The position numbers were made by a program, and so were the translations under genes. 64,000 nt of DNA from Certhia americana. Its lineage: Eukaryota; Chordata; Aves; Passeriformes; Certhiidae. A model generated the notes under the pieces. That model was not told the origin of the DNA, made no database searches, and saw only the letters and a program-made list of their open reading frames with translations. The DNA lies in the NCBI GenBank assembly GCA_018697195.1, contig CM031878.1, positions 6,478,022 through 6,542,021 on the forward strand, read 5' to 3'. The stretch's first letter is position 1; each line of letters opens with the position of its first letter. Shown here in pieces: positions 38,742 through 51,444 of the stretch.

Positions 38742-41700
38742 GTGAGTAGCTCTGTAACACAAACAAGTGAGAATCAGGCCAGCCCTGGCTGTCCTGTGAT
38801 TGAGGAGGAGAAATTATTAATCAGTGCTCTGCAACTGATCATCCAGGAAGGCCCAGGTTCCTTGGGTGTGCTGAATTCCTCAGCCGAAAGGCTGGGATGA
38901 TAACTGTCATTCCTCACAGGCACAGATCCCTAACATAGGTGCTTGCTGTGTTCTGTCACCAGTTTTGATGACCTGAAAAAAAAAACCCTACGATTCACAC
39001 ATGCCAAAAACTTTGGGTCAGACTCACCATGAGCGCAATGTTTCAAGTTTCAGAGGGATGAATCAAGTAGAAACTGTTGTCTAAGGGTGTCTTCATTTCC
39101 CCTCCTCATAGACTTCCTATCTCTAGGCAGAGGATAAAGAACTGTTTGCCAGCACTCAGAAGAGAGAAGCATGTTCACATCATGTTAGTAGGAGCTAGAG
39201 ACAAATCACAATAGTGATGGGCACCTTTCAGTGTTACCACAAAAGTACCAACCTAGGTATAAGTTTGGTCCCCACAACTTCCCTTTGAAAGTGTGTAAGA
39301 CCAATTGCTGGATCTTCCAGGAAATATCTGAGGGATCAGTCCACTTGCACAAATTTTTAGTCATATGAGGTTTCAAGACTGATTTTATTTCAATAAAAGA
39401 GAAATGGGGCTGAATTTTCTATATAAATAGATATTTGTACACCATCATAGGAATGTAAGCCATTCCACTGTCAGTAAAAGAAGAAAATCTGGTACAACTT
39501 GTTTGGTTTATTATAATAGTGTATTATTTTTATTACTAATTATTCACAGTGTAAATCATGGAAGGCTAAGAAGCATGCTGACAACTTGGAAAGGATACAA
39601 GAAATCTCAATTAAAAATATTTGAGAGTGTAAAATCTCCCTTTCAGTAAGAGACTCTAATGTAAATTCATGAATTTTTCCAAATAAGTTTAAAGTGGGCC
39701 CAACAGATTTTCTCTAGATCTTTGCAGGGACAAAAATGGAAAATTCTTTACAAGCAAAAAGGTTTCTAAAACTATCAAGATCTCATTTCTTTGAACCCCA
39801 TCTTAGACAAATCAGTTTAAAAATGGCACATGTTTACCAGAGACAGTACCGAAAAAAGTCTCGTCAAAGATGGGGTCCCCATTTTTTGAAGTACTTAAAT
39901 ATTTTTAAGAGTCTCTTCCTAAAAGGCTCCTTCTAACAAAACCAATTGTTGGCTTTATGCTGACATCCCATATTGATCTATTATGGATATCTTTCTTGGG
40001 ACAGGTTAAAGAAGTGTTTTTAGTGACTTTCTTTCAAACTTTGACCCAAAGTGATAGAGTCTATAAGCTGACACCAGGAATTTAAATTCAGTAGGGTGTG
40101 GTACCACTAAAAGATTTAGTAAAAAGTCAGTCCTCATCCCAAAAATCCTGCAGATTCCAGAGGTGAAAGGAAGACATGAGAAAACAGACACATTTAAGGA
40201 AAGTTAAAGATTTTATCTAGATTTAGTATACCCAAAATATCTTTATTCCCCCTCAGCCCCTTCCCTTTGGATTCTTTGGATTACAAGAATATTGTCATCT
40301 CACAACCACCTGGAAACAACTTATGCCTCCATCCTGGTGTTATCACCTGAGTTTGGGATATACAAAACACCTGAGAATTTGGCCACTTCTTGGGTGGATT
40401 TTATGGGACCATTTCTCTTCTTCACTTATCTGACTCAAACACCTGTTATAGAAATATTCTTTAATAACCAGACCTGGGCATCTGAAAAAGCAACACAATT
40501 TGTCCTTTATTAGATTCCCACCCCAGACTCAGAAACAAGTTTTCACAGCTTCACAAGTTTCCATGGACTGGCTGAACCTCACAGTACGTGCTCACATTTC
40601 ACAGAAAAAGCAAGGAAATTCATTTCCTCCTCTTCATTATAAGCTAAGTTACATGGCATTGCCTTGTATCACCCATGAGCTACAAGCAGGCACAACATGT
40701 CTTTGCAGACCTGTGAGGATCTGCAGAGTGACTAATACTCAATGAAGACATGGAGCACAACAGGGATTTTTCCACAGTGGCTCCACATTTCTAAGGCTCT
40801 TCAAATGAGATAGGCCAAATCCTGCCAGGATCCCTGTGTCCATTCTTGTTTTCATGGTACTTTGGGGTGTGCAGCGTGTTCAGGACTTACTTGGGCGTTC
40901 ACAGGGAAATGCAGCCACCTCGTGGTGAGATGCCGACGCAGCCCATCATGCTTGGGAAGGAGGGGCGTATTTCTGCCATCTTCCTTCAGCCCCCTTCCAT
41001 TCCTCTCGCCACTAGGACTGGCTTCATTTGCCCAGCTGCAATGCCAACTCAACATTGCTCCTGTGGTTCAGTCAATTTTGGCGTCTCTTGGCTTGTCCTC
41101 GTGTACCACCAGCAGGGCATCCATCATCATTCTTGTCAGGTCTCGAGCCGTTCATTCCTGCAGCAGACTCCTGTTTCTCCACAGCTGTCAGGATTATTGC
41201 TCTACTGTGACTTTCTGTTCGCACAACATATGTTGCCTAATAGTTTCAAAAGCAACTTTCTTTTATGAAAGTTCCTTTTTTCTTTTTTTTCCGTTTTTTT
41301 TTTTTAATTAACCTTACCTTGGACAAGTGCCTGACCATCAGCCATTACAAGCTCATTTCTCTATGCAAGGCACTTGTTTCTCCTAAGGGTCCACCAAGTC
41401 TAAATCTTTCCAATTTTTACACAATCAATTTCCTTTAGAAATAAGATACCCAAAGTCCCCTACTTTTGTAGTCCCCTGCAAAGTTCCTTCTATACCTACC
41501 TGTCAAGACAGCTTCCTTTTTTGTCCTTTTATATTATATTTTCTATCATCTCATCAATTTTATGACAGTGTTTTACTGGATCTCTGTATCATCCTTTAAA
41601 AGAGATCACAATCTTCATGTATTTTTGCTTGTATTTATAATTTATTTACTGCAATTATATATCCTGTACTTTTAGCTTTGATAAGTCCATCCCCTCCTCT

Positions 41701-42220
41701 ATCTGTTTCCCATCCATATGGGGACATAAACAGGTCTCTTCCTATCATTCTCTTCTCATCATCCAAGCCTTGTCCCTAACAGCCTTTTCCACCAACACAA
41801 ATTCAGCTGCTATTGCTGTAGTGACAGCTTGCAGATCTAATTTCTCTGCTTCAGGACTGACTCCTGTCCAACACAAAAGCTTGGTCAATCTTTCCAGCAT
41901 CTCCTGGTGGATGCTTAGCTGTCAGAACAAGCTCAGTATGTACAAAACTGAGCCCTTGAACTTTTCCACACAAAACCTGTCTTTTCTATCCTCCACCTCC
42001 ATTCTCAATCACTATGGACAATATTATCATGCTACCTGTCAGTCATGCTCCTTCCTAGACACCATCCTCAGCTTGGTTTTCTCCTTCTCCCCATGTCTTC
42101 ATATCTGGGCAGCAGCCAAATGTTGAAGAGTCATTCTGCAGAACACATCTTACAAACTAAGATGTGGCCTTGTCCATCCACCCACAGAGAACAAACTCTT
42201 CCCAAAACTTCATTGAACTA

Positions 42221-42742
42221 TCATAGAATGGTTTGGATTGAAAGAGACCTCAAACGTCATCTACATGTCCATTAGCAGGAGTAGAGACACTTTCAACTGG
42301 ACCAGGATGGGCAAGGTCTTATCCAAGTAGGCCTTGGTCAGGGATGGAACAGCAGGCTCCACTGCCTCGCCACCCTCACAGTAACAAATTTCTTCCTAAC
42401 AGCTGACCTAATCCTGTCTTCTTTCACTCTGAAGCCATTCTCCTCTGTCCTGTCACTCCAGACCCTTGTCAAAAGCCCCTCCTAAGCTCCCTTGTCACTC
42501 TTTTCATTCTTCCTTTAGGCATCGGAAGGTGCTTGAAGGTCTCCCCAGTCCACCATGAACAGCATCAACTCTCTCAGCCTGTCTTCACACAAGAGGTGTC
42601 GCAGCCCTCTGAGCACCTTTGTGGTCTCCTCTGGACTCTATCCAACACGCCCATGTCCATCTTATGTTTGGGGCCCCAGAGCTGGATGCAGGACTGCAGG
42701 AGGGGTGTCAAGAGAGTGGAGTAGAGAGACAGAATTAAACAC
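42221..42742 (-). mobile_element. CR1 LINE 3' part, truncated
   Basis: It begins TCATAGAATGGTTTGGATTG and AAAGAGACCTCAAACGTCATC, then shows TCCACTGCCTCGCCACCCTC, AACAAATTTCTTCCTAACAG, TGTCCTGTCACTCCAGACC, CCTCTGGACTCTATCCAACACG and TTGGGGCCCCAGAGCTGG. This is the reverse complement of the last 500 or so bases of CR1. It lies antisense to CELF4. Confidence 0.92.
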
Positions 42743-44447
42743 ATTTAAGTCACAGCAACTATTATCCTACCCAGAAGCTACACAGGGTAAAAAAAGAGAG
42801 TATTTTTGCACGCTTTTCACCATCTCGCCCACTGTGGCAACTCAGAATTCCTTTGGTTATGAATTCATTCCTGGAAGGGGTAGAAGATGAACCATTACTC
42901 TGTACCTTTCCTGCACAGGGGTGAGAAGTGAAGAGTGTGCTTGATTTCTTTTTAACAGTTTGTGAAAGTTTGTGACCTATTCTAAATATCTTCTAGGAGT
43001 CCTGCAGAAATGAGAGGGACACATTCCCAGAGATCTGTACATTCTTCACTTTTTGTGCTAGGATGGGCAATATCACCTTCTGGGCATGCCTGTCCCATTA
43101 TAATGGATAACTCAATAACAGACTTAGACCTGAGGTGGGACTCATCTAACCTAATTTGAGATATCCAGAAGTTAAGAAACTCATGTCTGAGGTTGTCAGC
43201 TAAGTTTGTCATCTAAGTTTCTCTTATAATCAATAGAGGGAAATAGATACCTCTCGAGAAATTTTATTTTACAGAAATAGATTTTGAAACCTGTCAGACT
43301 AATAGGCAAGCCCAAATAGAAGTGTGCTTTTTTAGCTAATTTTAGGCATCAATTTGCTATGGTACTCCAGCTCCGAAATAATGGTTCTTCATCCAAAATG
43401 TAACTTAGAATGAAAAAAAGGACCAATACTGTATAAAAACTAAAGATAAAGCCAGTGCAGGTTAAAGTGAACACTTCATGTCCAGTGCAGAGAGACCTGA
43501 AATTTGTCCTGGATATTTGTTGCTCAGATAAAGCAATTTGGGACTCAGAAACCAGGCATCCTGCAGCAGAGTCCCCTGACTCCTGTTCCATTAGATGTGC
43601 TGTGAACTTGCTTAACACGCTAATTGTTAGCGCTATGTTCATTCCATATATTTCTTTAATTAATGATATTTAAGGCCATCAAGACCTCCAGAATTCTGCA
43701 AGGTGGCTTCTCTTACCACACTGGCCAAATCCTCTCACTGTTTTACTACAGAAGCCTGCAGCAGCTTGGTCAAAGCACTGCATTTCCTCTGCATCCAGGC
43801 AATAGCATCCCAAGTCTATCTCAGCTGGCTGAGCATTTTCCATGAAATTTACTTTTCAGATGGAATCCTTGGTTTTGTGAAAAGGGAATATGTGAGACTT
43901 GGATACAAACACTGAACAGACGCCTGCCTTTCAGAGAAAGATTCAGTTTAGTTGAACTTTGAAAAAACAGTAGTATTGCAATGCACAACTTTGTTAACTT
44001 GTGGGCTTTCATTTAAATATTTTCCCATGCAGCTCTTATCAACACATATGACAAAATCAAATTCAAATATCTGTCCAGGAACCACTGATATCAAATTAGG
44101 CAATTATTGCTCAGTGTTGTTAGATGACATATGGATTAGGTCTCCAGTTGTTATACTTTGCACTTTTTATTAAGCAAGAAAATATGAATGGTCTAACACC
44201 TTGAATGAGGTTGATTTTGAGCTTCTGTTCATTGTGCTCTTTGGAAATCCACCCACAGTACAAAAATTCCCTGCCAAACACAGATAACAGTCCAGTGAAA
44301 GAATTGTCTTCTCCTTAGACAATGTACTATCTATCCCCTCATACCATAAGAGATTTTTTTCCCATTATTTAAGCTAAAGGAATTTGTCACCTGTTTGGCT
44401 AAGGTAAGAGTACCTTAATTATGAGATTATCAAAAACTGTCCCAAGA

Positions 44448-44550
44448 ATCATAGAATCACAGAATGGTTTGGGTAGGAATGGACCCTAAAGATCATCTAG
44501 TTCCAACACCCTGGCAGAGAGGGATGCCAGGCACTAAACCAGGACTAACA
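44448..44550 (-). mobile_element. CR1 LINE 3' end, short copy
   Basis: ATCATAGAATCACAGAATGG, TTTGGGTAGGAATGGACCCT and AAAGATCATCTAGTTCCAAC match the reverse complement of the CR1 3' UTR and its terminal octamer repeats. Only about 100 bp are recognisable. It lies antisense to CELF4. Confidence 0.88.
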
Positions 44551-46508
44551 AGTGTCTTTGTCCTGTGAAGTGGCTTGTTTCAAGCTAACGGCAAACAGAG
44601 CACTGGTTCTCATCTTCCTGGCTTTGGATGCTCAGGCACCCCACCAAGGAAACCCTCCCCCCCAGCTCACACTAATGACTGCTGCTGTTATTGCTGTGCA
44701 TTCCCGTGGTGCAGCTACGACTCTGCAAAGCTCTGTAAAGCTGCCTTCAGACACAGCCCCACTGTGGAAACCAGCTGAGCAGCTGTGCTCACCCTCCCCA
44801 CTAACACAGCAGAGGAGTACTTAGGTGAATTAGGGGTGGAGGGGAAAGCAGTGCAGAGTCTGCAGAAGTATCTCTGAGCAGGTGGAGAAAAGGAGGGAAA
44901 TGGGCCTTTGTGGGCACTATGAAGCTGCAGCCCGGGTGCTGCGTTCACAGAGTGGTGGGGAAGCAGATTTTGTAGGAGCAAGCTGCACCAAAGAACTGAG
45001 TTGGCAGAAACTCCCTGGGAGGAGCACTTTGGTGGCTCCGGTGAGTGGGGGGCCACAATGCCGTAGATCAGCTGAGGTATTTTTAACAATTATTTTGATA
45101 TAAACAGCTCTGAACTTGAGGAGCTCCATGTAAATGGGAAGCAGTGGGGCTTGTAATTAGATTTGTGTACACTTTCATAAATTGCTGGAAAACATCAAAG
45201 CCGTGATAGAAGGCTGTGGTGCACTTTATTTCCTTCTTCTGTTCTTCTGTTAATTGAATGGTTGATGTGTGGATAGGAAGCGTTGGCTTTGCAGAGTACT
45301 ATTTACAGACCCGCTGACAGCTGCACTGTGAAAATTAACAGGAACAGAGCAGCCTCTGTCACAGCTCTTCCCATGAGGGACTTGCTTCAAATTAGATCAT
45401 TTCTTTCATAGGAGAAACTTTCCTCATTGCTCCTCCCTTCTTAGCAAATACACACTCACATCCAGCTGCACACTCCCCTTCTCCCCTCAGGCTCATGGCA
45501 GCCTTTAGTGCTCAGAAGGGTTTGTCATTTCCACAAAGTTGGGGTAGTTAGGATGCTGTTTAAAACCTGTAGTGCATTCCATTTCCAGCAAGACACATTC
45601 CTCAGGAAGCCATCCAAATCTGTGAGCCGGATGTGTGGAGCCGCAGCTCCATGCTTGCAGGTCTCACATTAACTAGAACATTCTTTTCATCCCCCCAGAA
45701 ACTCTAGTAGACATCCTCTCAGAGTACTACTGTTGGAAATGTGGTTACTGTTATTTCTGCAGAAAATTGCTGTGTTCTAAACACCATAAAAACCTCTGAC
45801 AGGACAGTTCCTACACTCAGCAGTTTTCTAAATAAGGCCAGGTTTAACCTGGCTGGATGAATTACTTCGAAGTGTCAGTCAAGTATAAAACTTCAAGGTC
45901 ATCTACACTTTTGTTACAGTTGATGGAGAGGGTCTAGGACCTGAGACTTTCTTGAGCAGCTGAGGGTTTAGAATTGATGCCCAAAATGCCTGCAATTAGA
46001 TCATCTGAATATCTCTTTAACAGACAAGACACAACAGAGAAGCAAAAGAAACTATAATACAACGTATAGGAGTGAACCAGTCTTTCGCATAATTAATCTA
46101 TATGTTTAGCCTGTTCTTAGCCAAGTGACAGCAGTTCTTGTTCCTGGTTCCAACAGAGAAGTAATAAGCAGTGAACACCTGAAAATCTAAATCTTAATAT
46201 TTATTGATAACTGTGAAATACAGCATTAAGAATATCAAACTTGAACCCTTGAGGGTTCACACCCTCGCTTCCCAAAAGCATCTTCAAAACACCCCAGTAA
46301 CATAAACAGAACCTTAGACAAACCCATAGTATAAGCAGATAACAATTAAATAGACCACAATTCAGAGTATTAATTAACCATCAAAATTTTCTCTCCTTGA
46401 GATTCCAGCATGGGCTCAAGTTCCCAATTAGTAAAGGCCACATTGTGAGAGTCAGTAGAGACAGAGTCACTGAGCCCCTGCAGGCTGTCAGGGTAAATAA
46501 AATGACAG

Positions 46509-46848
46509 TATCACAGAATCCTCAAAGTTGGAAGAGTTCTTTAAGTCGGAATATCAACCCAGCACCACCTTTGTAACTCCTAAACCACAGCATCCAGATG
46601 CTTCTTAAACACCTCCAGGGATAATGACTTCACCAGGACAACCTATTCCAATGCCTGACAACCCTAACAGTGATTTTTTCCTAATATCTAATCTGGATCT
46701 CTCCTGTCTCAGCTTAAGGCTATTTCCTCTGATCTTCCACTGCAGGCATAGTAGGAAAGTCCAGTCCCCACCTCTCTATAGCCTCCTTTCACGTAGTCAT
46801 AGAGAGCCATAAATTCTCCCCTTGAGCCCCTTCTTTTTCAAACTAAAA
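46509..46848 (-). mobile_element. CR1-type LINE 3' end, older copy
   Basis: ATCACAGAATCCTCAAAGTT, GGAAGAGTTCTTTAAGTCGG, AACACCTCCAGGGATAATGAC, CCAGGACAACCTATTCCAATGCC, TTCCTAATATCTAATCTGGA and a final AGCCCCTTCTTTTTCAAACT are the reverse complement of a CR1 3' region. The divergence looks greater than in the copy at 42221. It lies antisense to CELF4. Confidence 0.85.
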
Positions 46849-47702
46849 TAAGAAATGGAAAATGCACTAGACTTTTCTCTTACATGATCACAGACTCATA
46901 AAGAGGAGATTTTCAGAAGTAATCCAGGCTGAAAGTGAATGAAACTCCAGTGTCTAAGTGTCCTTCATGACTCATACCTCAGTTTTGTTAAAAATTAGTT
47001 GCCCACAGTCACAAAGTCTAGGGCAGAGTGAGGTACCACCACTGCCAGTCCATCTGTCCAAATTAATGCAGAAGGCTGAGGCCTCGTTTTACAGATTGAT
47101 GTTAGAGAAGCTGGTGGGTGAAAATGGAGATGTTGACTCTGACCCTTTGTTTTTTCTCTTTTCTGTTGTTCTTGAACTCTGTAAAGTTCCTTGCAATGTC
47201 TTTTTGTAACACAGATGCTATCTTGTTTAACTCAGGGCAAATCACAGCACATCCTTTCCTTCTATTAAAAAATTGTAATACCTTAAGAGCCCATTAATAA
47301 ATCCCCAGCAGCAGGCTTGGCCCCTCTTTCTAGTAAAGAATGTTTTTTGAATATGTTACTTAAAAATCATTTATAAAGGTATGTTTTGTCCTCTAGGATG
47401 GAAAAACTAACCTATATGTTAGTTTGCAGCAATTTCTACCTCCAAAGTCCAGTGACTCTTGATCTCATCTTTGCTTACCATTGGGCAGTGGGCTCTGGAC
47501 AGAGAGGAAGAAAAGCTCATAGACCCCCTCCCACCTCCTCCATCAAGACTGCTGATTCTACAAGCTTTGGGACAGCAGTTTCCCAATGTTGCCATAATTT
47601 CCCTTAATTCCTTCTATAAAAAGTAAAATTATAAGACTGTGTTCCCTGCCTCTCCCATAGTTTCATAAATTAACTAATTAATCATATTTCTGGGTCCCAG
47701 AG

Positions 47703-47729
47703 CAGAGATCCAGGTAGCCTGGATCTCTG
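47703..47729. repeat. Perfect inverted repeat, 12-bp arms, 3-nt loop
   Basis: CAGAGATCCAGG (47703-47714) faces CCTGGATCTCTG (47718-47729) across TAG. It is in unique intron. Confidence 0.93.
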
Positions 47730-49087
47730 ACATGGGGTGTGAATCATGCTGGCACCAAAGATGACCTTCATTGCTCTGGTTGCTTCTCCAAAACCACACA
47801 GTCGTCCAATAGGACACTGAGGTGACTTGTGGGACATGGCAGACATCACTGGGCATCTTCCCTGACCTACAGCATTCACCGCCTCCAAGAGGGATACAAG
47901 CAATAACTGCTTGTGAGCCACATTACCTCATTCTAGGAAAAACAATATTTAATTGGCACCCACCCATCCCTTACCATGGATCCAAGGGGAGCTGGGCATT
48001 AAATCAGCAGCTGTGAAGGTGGCCATGGGAAAGCAGGAACAAGATCATGCTGTTGCTGAGAGTTCCCCAGGTTCTGATGATAACAGCAGCCCCTGCAATT
48101 CTTGCTCCACTCAACTCTTGTCTAATCTGTGTGAGATTAGGACTTGAGGGGCTAAAATAATTCACAAGCAACTACCTTCCTGGGATATCACAGTCATTGA
48201 TAAGCCTCCAACCTGGGAGACATGAAACAGTCCCTGCATACCAAGGGAGTTCCTGGCCTACTGGAGGTAGCTCCACTGGGCATCACCACTTTCCTCTAAT
48301 AAGGATTAAAGATGTCAGCCTTGTCTTTACCTCTCTGCTTGCTTTGAGGGCATTTCTTTCTTCCTCCTTTTCTCTTCCTGTATCTTTTGATCTAAGCCTC
48401 ATTTATGTCAGTGGGAACTTCCTGCGTGGTTAAGTAGGCTCTGGATCAGCATTAAATCACTGGATGTTTCTCATTTTTTCCCTTTAATTCACTCTTTCCC
48501 AGCCTTGCTCAGGTGTGTGGTCAGGATTCATAAGACACATTCTTGTGAGGAAAACAGAAATATCTTAGTAACTGGTAGAATGCTATCCCTATACAAAATA
48601 TAACATTAGTGATGCAGGAGCTATTATCCAAATAGATTTTACCAAGTTACAATTAATTTTTAGAGGACAAAGATGTCCTCGAAGAATCAAAACAGAGAAT
48701 CAAAACAATGACTGTCAAATAAGACTCTCAGTTAGAGCTCACACAAATTCATGAAGGTGAAGCAACCTATCAGGCACCAATGTCTTTGCTTCAGATGTCT
48801 ACTGGCAAGTGAAATCACATAGAAGAGCATGCTTGACTTCCTGTTCCAAAGGTCTGCCTGGTTGGTGCTCACAGGAATAGTGGTTGTGAAGGTGGCATGT
48901 TTCAGTCTTAGCAGAGTGGAATGCAGCAAGGGCAGATCCTTCAACATAAACCAACTTCTTTCACCAAAACCCAGGAGAGCTTCACTGAATTTACACCATT
49001 TCATAGCTTCAGCTGACCATCTGTTTCTCTGTATTGAAGCATGGGTGTCACCTCCCTGAAAGCAGAATATTTTCTCAGTTAACTGTG

Positions 49088-49165
49088 GAATCATAGAAAA
49101 TTTTGTGTTAGAGGGAACTTTTAAAGCTTATCTAGTCCAGCCCATGGCTAGACAGTGCTTGGAGA
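49088..49165 (-). mobile_element. CR1-type LINE 3' end, very short
   Basis: GGAATCATAGAAAATTTTGTG and AAGCTTATCTAGTCCAGCCC resemble the reverse complement of a CR1 3' end (tcatagaat... catctagtccaac). It is only about 75 bp and decayed. Confidence 0.65.
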
Positions 49166-51444
49166 TCTTCAGTTTAAATATACTGCAGAAATTCAAATCT
49201 TTTAATATCTCAGTTGAACAGTTGATTTACACCACAATAGCCTGAGCTTTAGCAGCATGACAGGGATCTGGGAGGCAGAGTCATGTGCAGGCTGTTGGCA
49301 ATGCAGTGCCATGGAAATTTTCTTTTATGTCATATGAACAGATGAAATGTATCTGCCCAGCTTGCCACCCTTCCTCAACATCTCTTTTTTTTCTCCAAGT
49401 CATCATAGGCTGTTCATATCCTCACCCTGAGCTGCCAAAGAAGTGTGGAGCTCTTGTGAGCAGAGTCCTGAAGCATCAGGGTTTCCATGCCTGATTGAGA
49501 TGCTACTTTGCTTTGACAATTCACTTTATGACTCTGGAATAATTTCCACTTGTCTTGTTTTCATCCTTACTTGTTTAACTGAAAGGGTAGATCATTCACA
49601 GGCTGCTATACAGCAGCTACCAAATATGTTCTTAATAGTAATAATAATTTATAAAAATATTAAGCTTTTTCTTTTCTAAGGATATTTTATGGGGAAGAAT
49701 ATTTTTAGTTAATATGGGACTAAACATACTTAATCTTTCAAACTGTGTTGCTCTTATTGGAAAGTGGAAATATAAAACTTTTTTTTTTATTCTGGATTTT
49801 ATGTTTTTCTTCAAATAGACAAAAAAAAAATATTATTTACTGCTTTCACAGTCCTAAATATCAGGAAAATATCTAGTCTTTTGTTGTAACAATACCTCCC
49901 ACTTCATAATGCATTAAGAAAGGTGAATGATTTTGTGAGGACTTTTGTCATTCACAGACTGAGCTGAAAAATAGCAGAACTGCTTGAAGAACTCTGCTTT
50001 TAAGTTTAGGTTTTTCAGCTATCTGGCTTTGATTCGAGAGGCATACTAACACCTGGGTTATATATTGAGTTCTTCCTAATTAGAATTGGGTACAGTGACA
50101 CCAGAACTCAATGATTCTGTTGCCCTGTGGAAAGCAATAACTTTAGCTCTGAGAGACACCTGGTAAGTAGTGTATGGGCAAATAAAACCTAAATCAAGCT
50201 TCCACTCCAAATAAATTAACAGCTCCAGAGACCTGTGAAGGGAAGTACCTGCAGCAACTCTCTCTGCTTAGACATTGCATGAAGAATCTTCTCTACTGAG
50301 GGAGCAGCATTATCAAAGGGTCCATCACTACAGTCCTGGATGAATGCCTCCTTTCTGCTCTCCATCTCTGTCACTCTCAAGAGTGTCTAAACCAGCTCTC
50401 AGGACTGTACAGTGGAAATAGCTCCTAGTGACTGCTGTCCTACTCATCTTTCAGATGAGACATGAAATTGAAGCCCTGAGTGCAGAAAAATAACATATTT
50501 CACAAGATGGGAGGGATGTTAGTCCTGGCCTTTTGGTCACCTTCCAGCCTGGGTAATTACATTTCTGCCTAGCTGAAATTCCCACTGCTCTACAGTTTAA
50601 TTGGACAGTGGTTTCTTTTTTGCTTGCCTAAAATCCCAGGTTGGGGTCAAACCCAACGTCTAATTCAGCAGTCCTCTTTTGAATAGAGCTGCATAGGCAT
50701 TTCCAAAAAAATTCCAATTTTGTTTTCAAACTTAGGGGCCATCTTGCCAAAGGCCTGAGGTGACAGAGCCCAGAGCAAAGAAATCCTCCTTTGACTTATG
50801 TGCCTTAACATCAAGGACCTTTGCATGGAAATATTATCCTGATTGTCTTGCTGAAGGTCAGCATCCTGTCAGCTCTTCTTTGTAGCCACAAGGAAGGCAA
50901 AATTTCCACCTCAAGCAAACCCATTTCTGTGTGGTGACACTTAGGAATACCATCATTGCCCAAAAGTGGAGCATCCAGCAGCACCTACTCATTTAAGCAT
51001 CTTTGTTCATGGCTGACATTTTGGAAGGTATTTTATAGAATCTGCACATTCAGATCTCTTACACTCAAGAGCTTTAGTCACTGGAACTTTCATACAACAA
51101 ATTTTTTTAAAAAAAGGTTTTGGTCCAGAAATTTTACCTGGCTCCATTTGAACTAATGAAGATGTAAAAGTCCACTTACATGAGACACCCTTGTGTTAAA
51201 GTACTTAAATGTATGTTTGCCTCCAGCAGGAGATTCACTAAACTTAAAGTGAAACACAATTTAATGACTTTGGCAAATTAGGCCCAGATTCATCAGTTTT
51301 GAAGGAAAAAGGTGTCTAACCATCTGTGGAGATTAGTAACTTACTGAATCCGAGCAGATTTATAGGGCTGGCAGGAAAAGGAAATTCAAGCATATATATC
51401 CTGCAAGGCCAGACCTTCACAGAACTTTTCCTAGGAATGTTGTT

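Noticed and set aside
38673..38900. 75-codon ORF extending past the 80-nt exon
   Set aside because: Everything after 38741 follows a strong GTGAGT donor and is intronic read-through.
40846..41311. Two overlapping plus-strand ORFs of 140 and 149 codons in a slightly GC-rich patch
   Set aside because: Both frames are open at once, composition is low in charged residues and neither protein resembles a known family, so the patch is most likely short of stops by chance.
46242..46259. TGAACCC/GGGTTCA inverted repeat as a tRNA T-arm or LTR end
   Set aside because: Arms are only 7 bp with no tRNA cloverleaf around them and no LTR or primer-binding site nearby.
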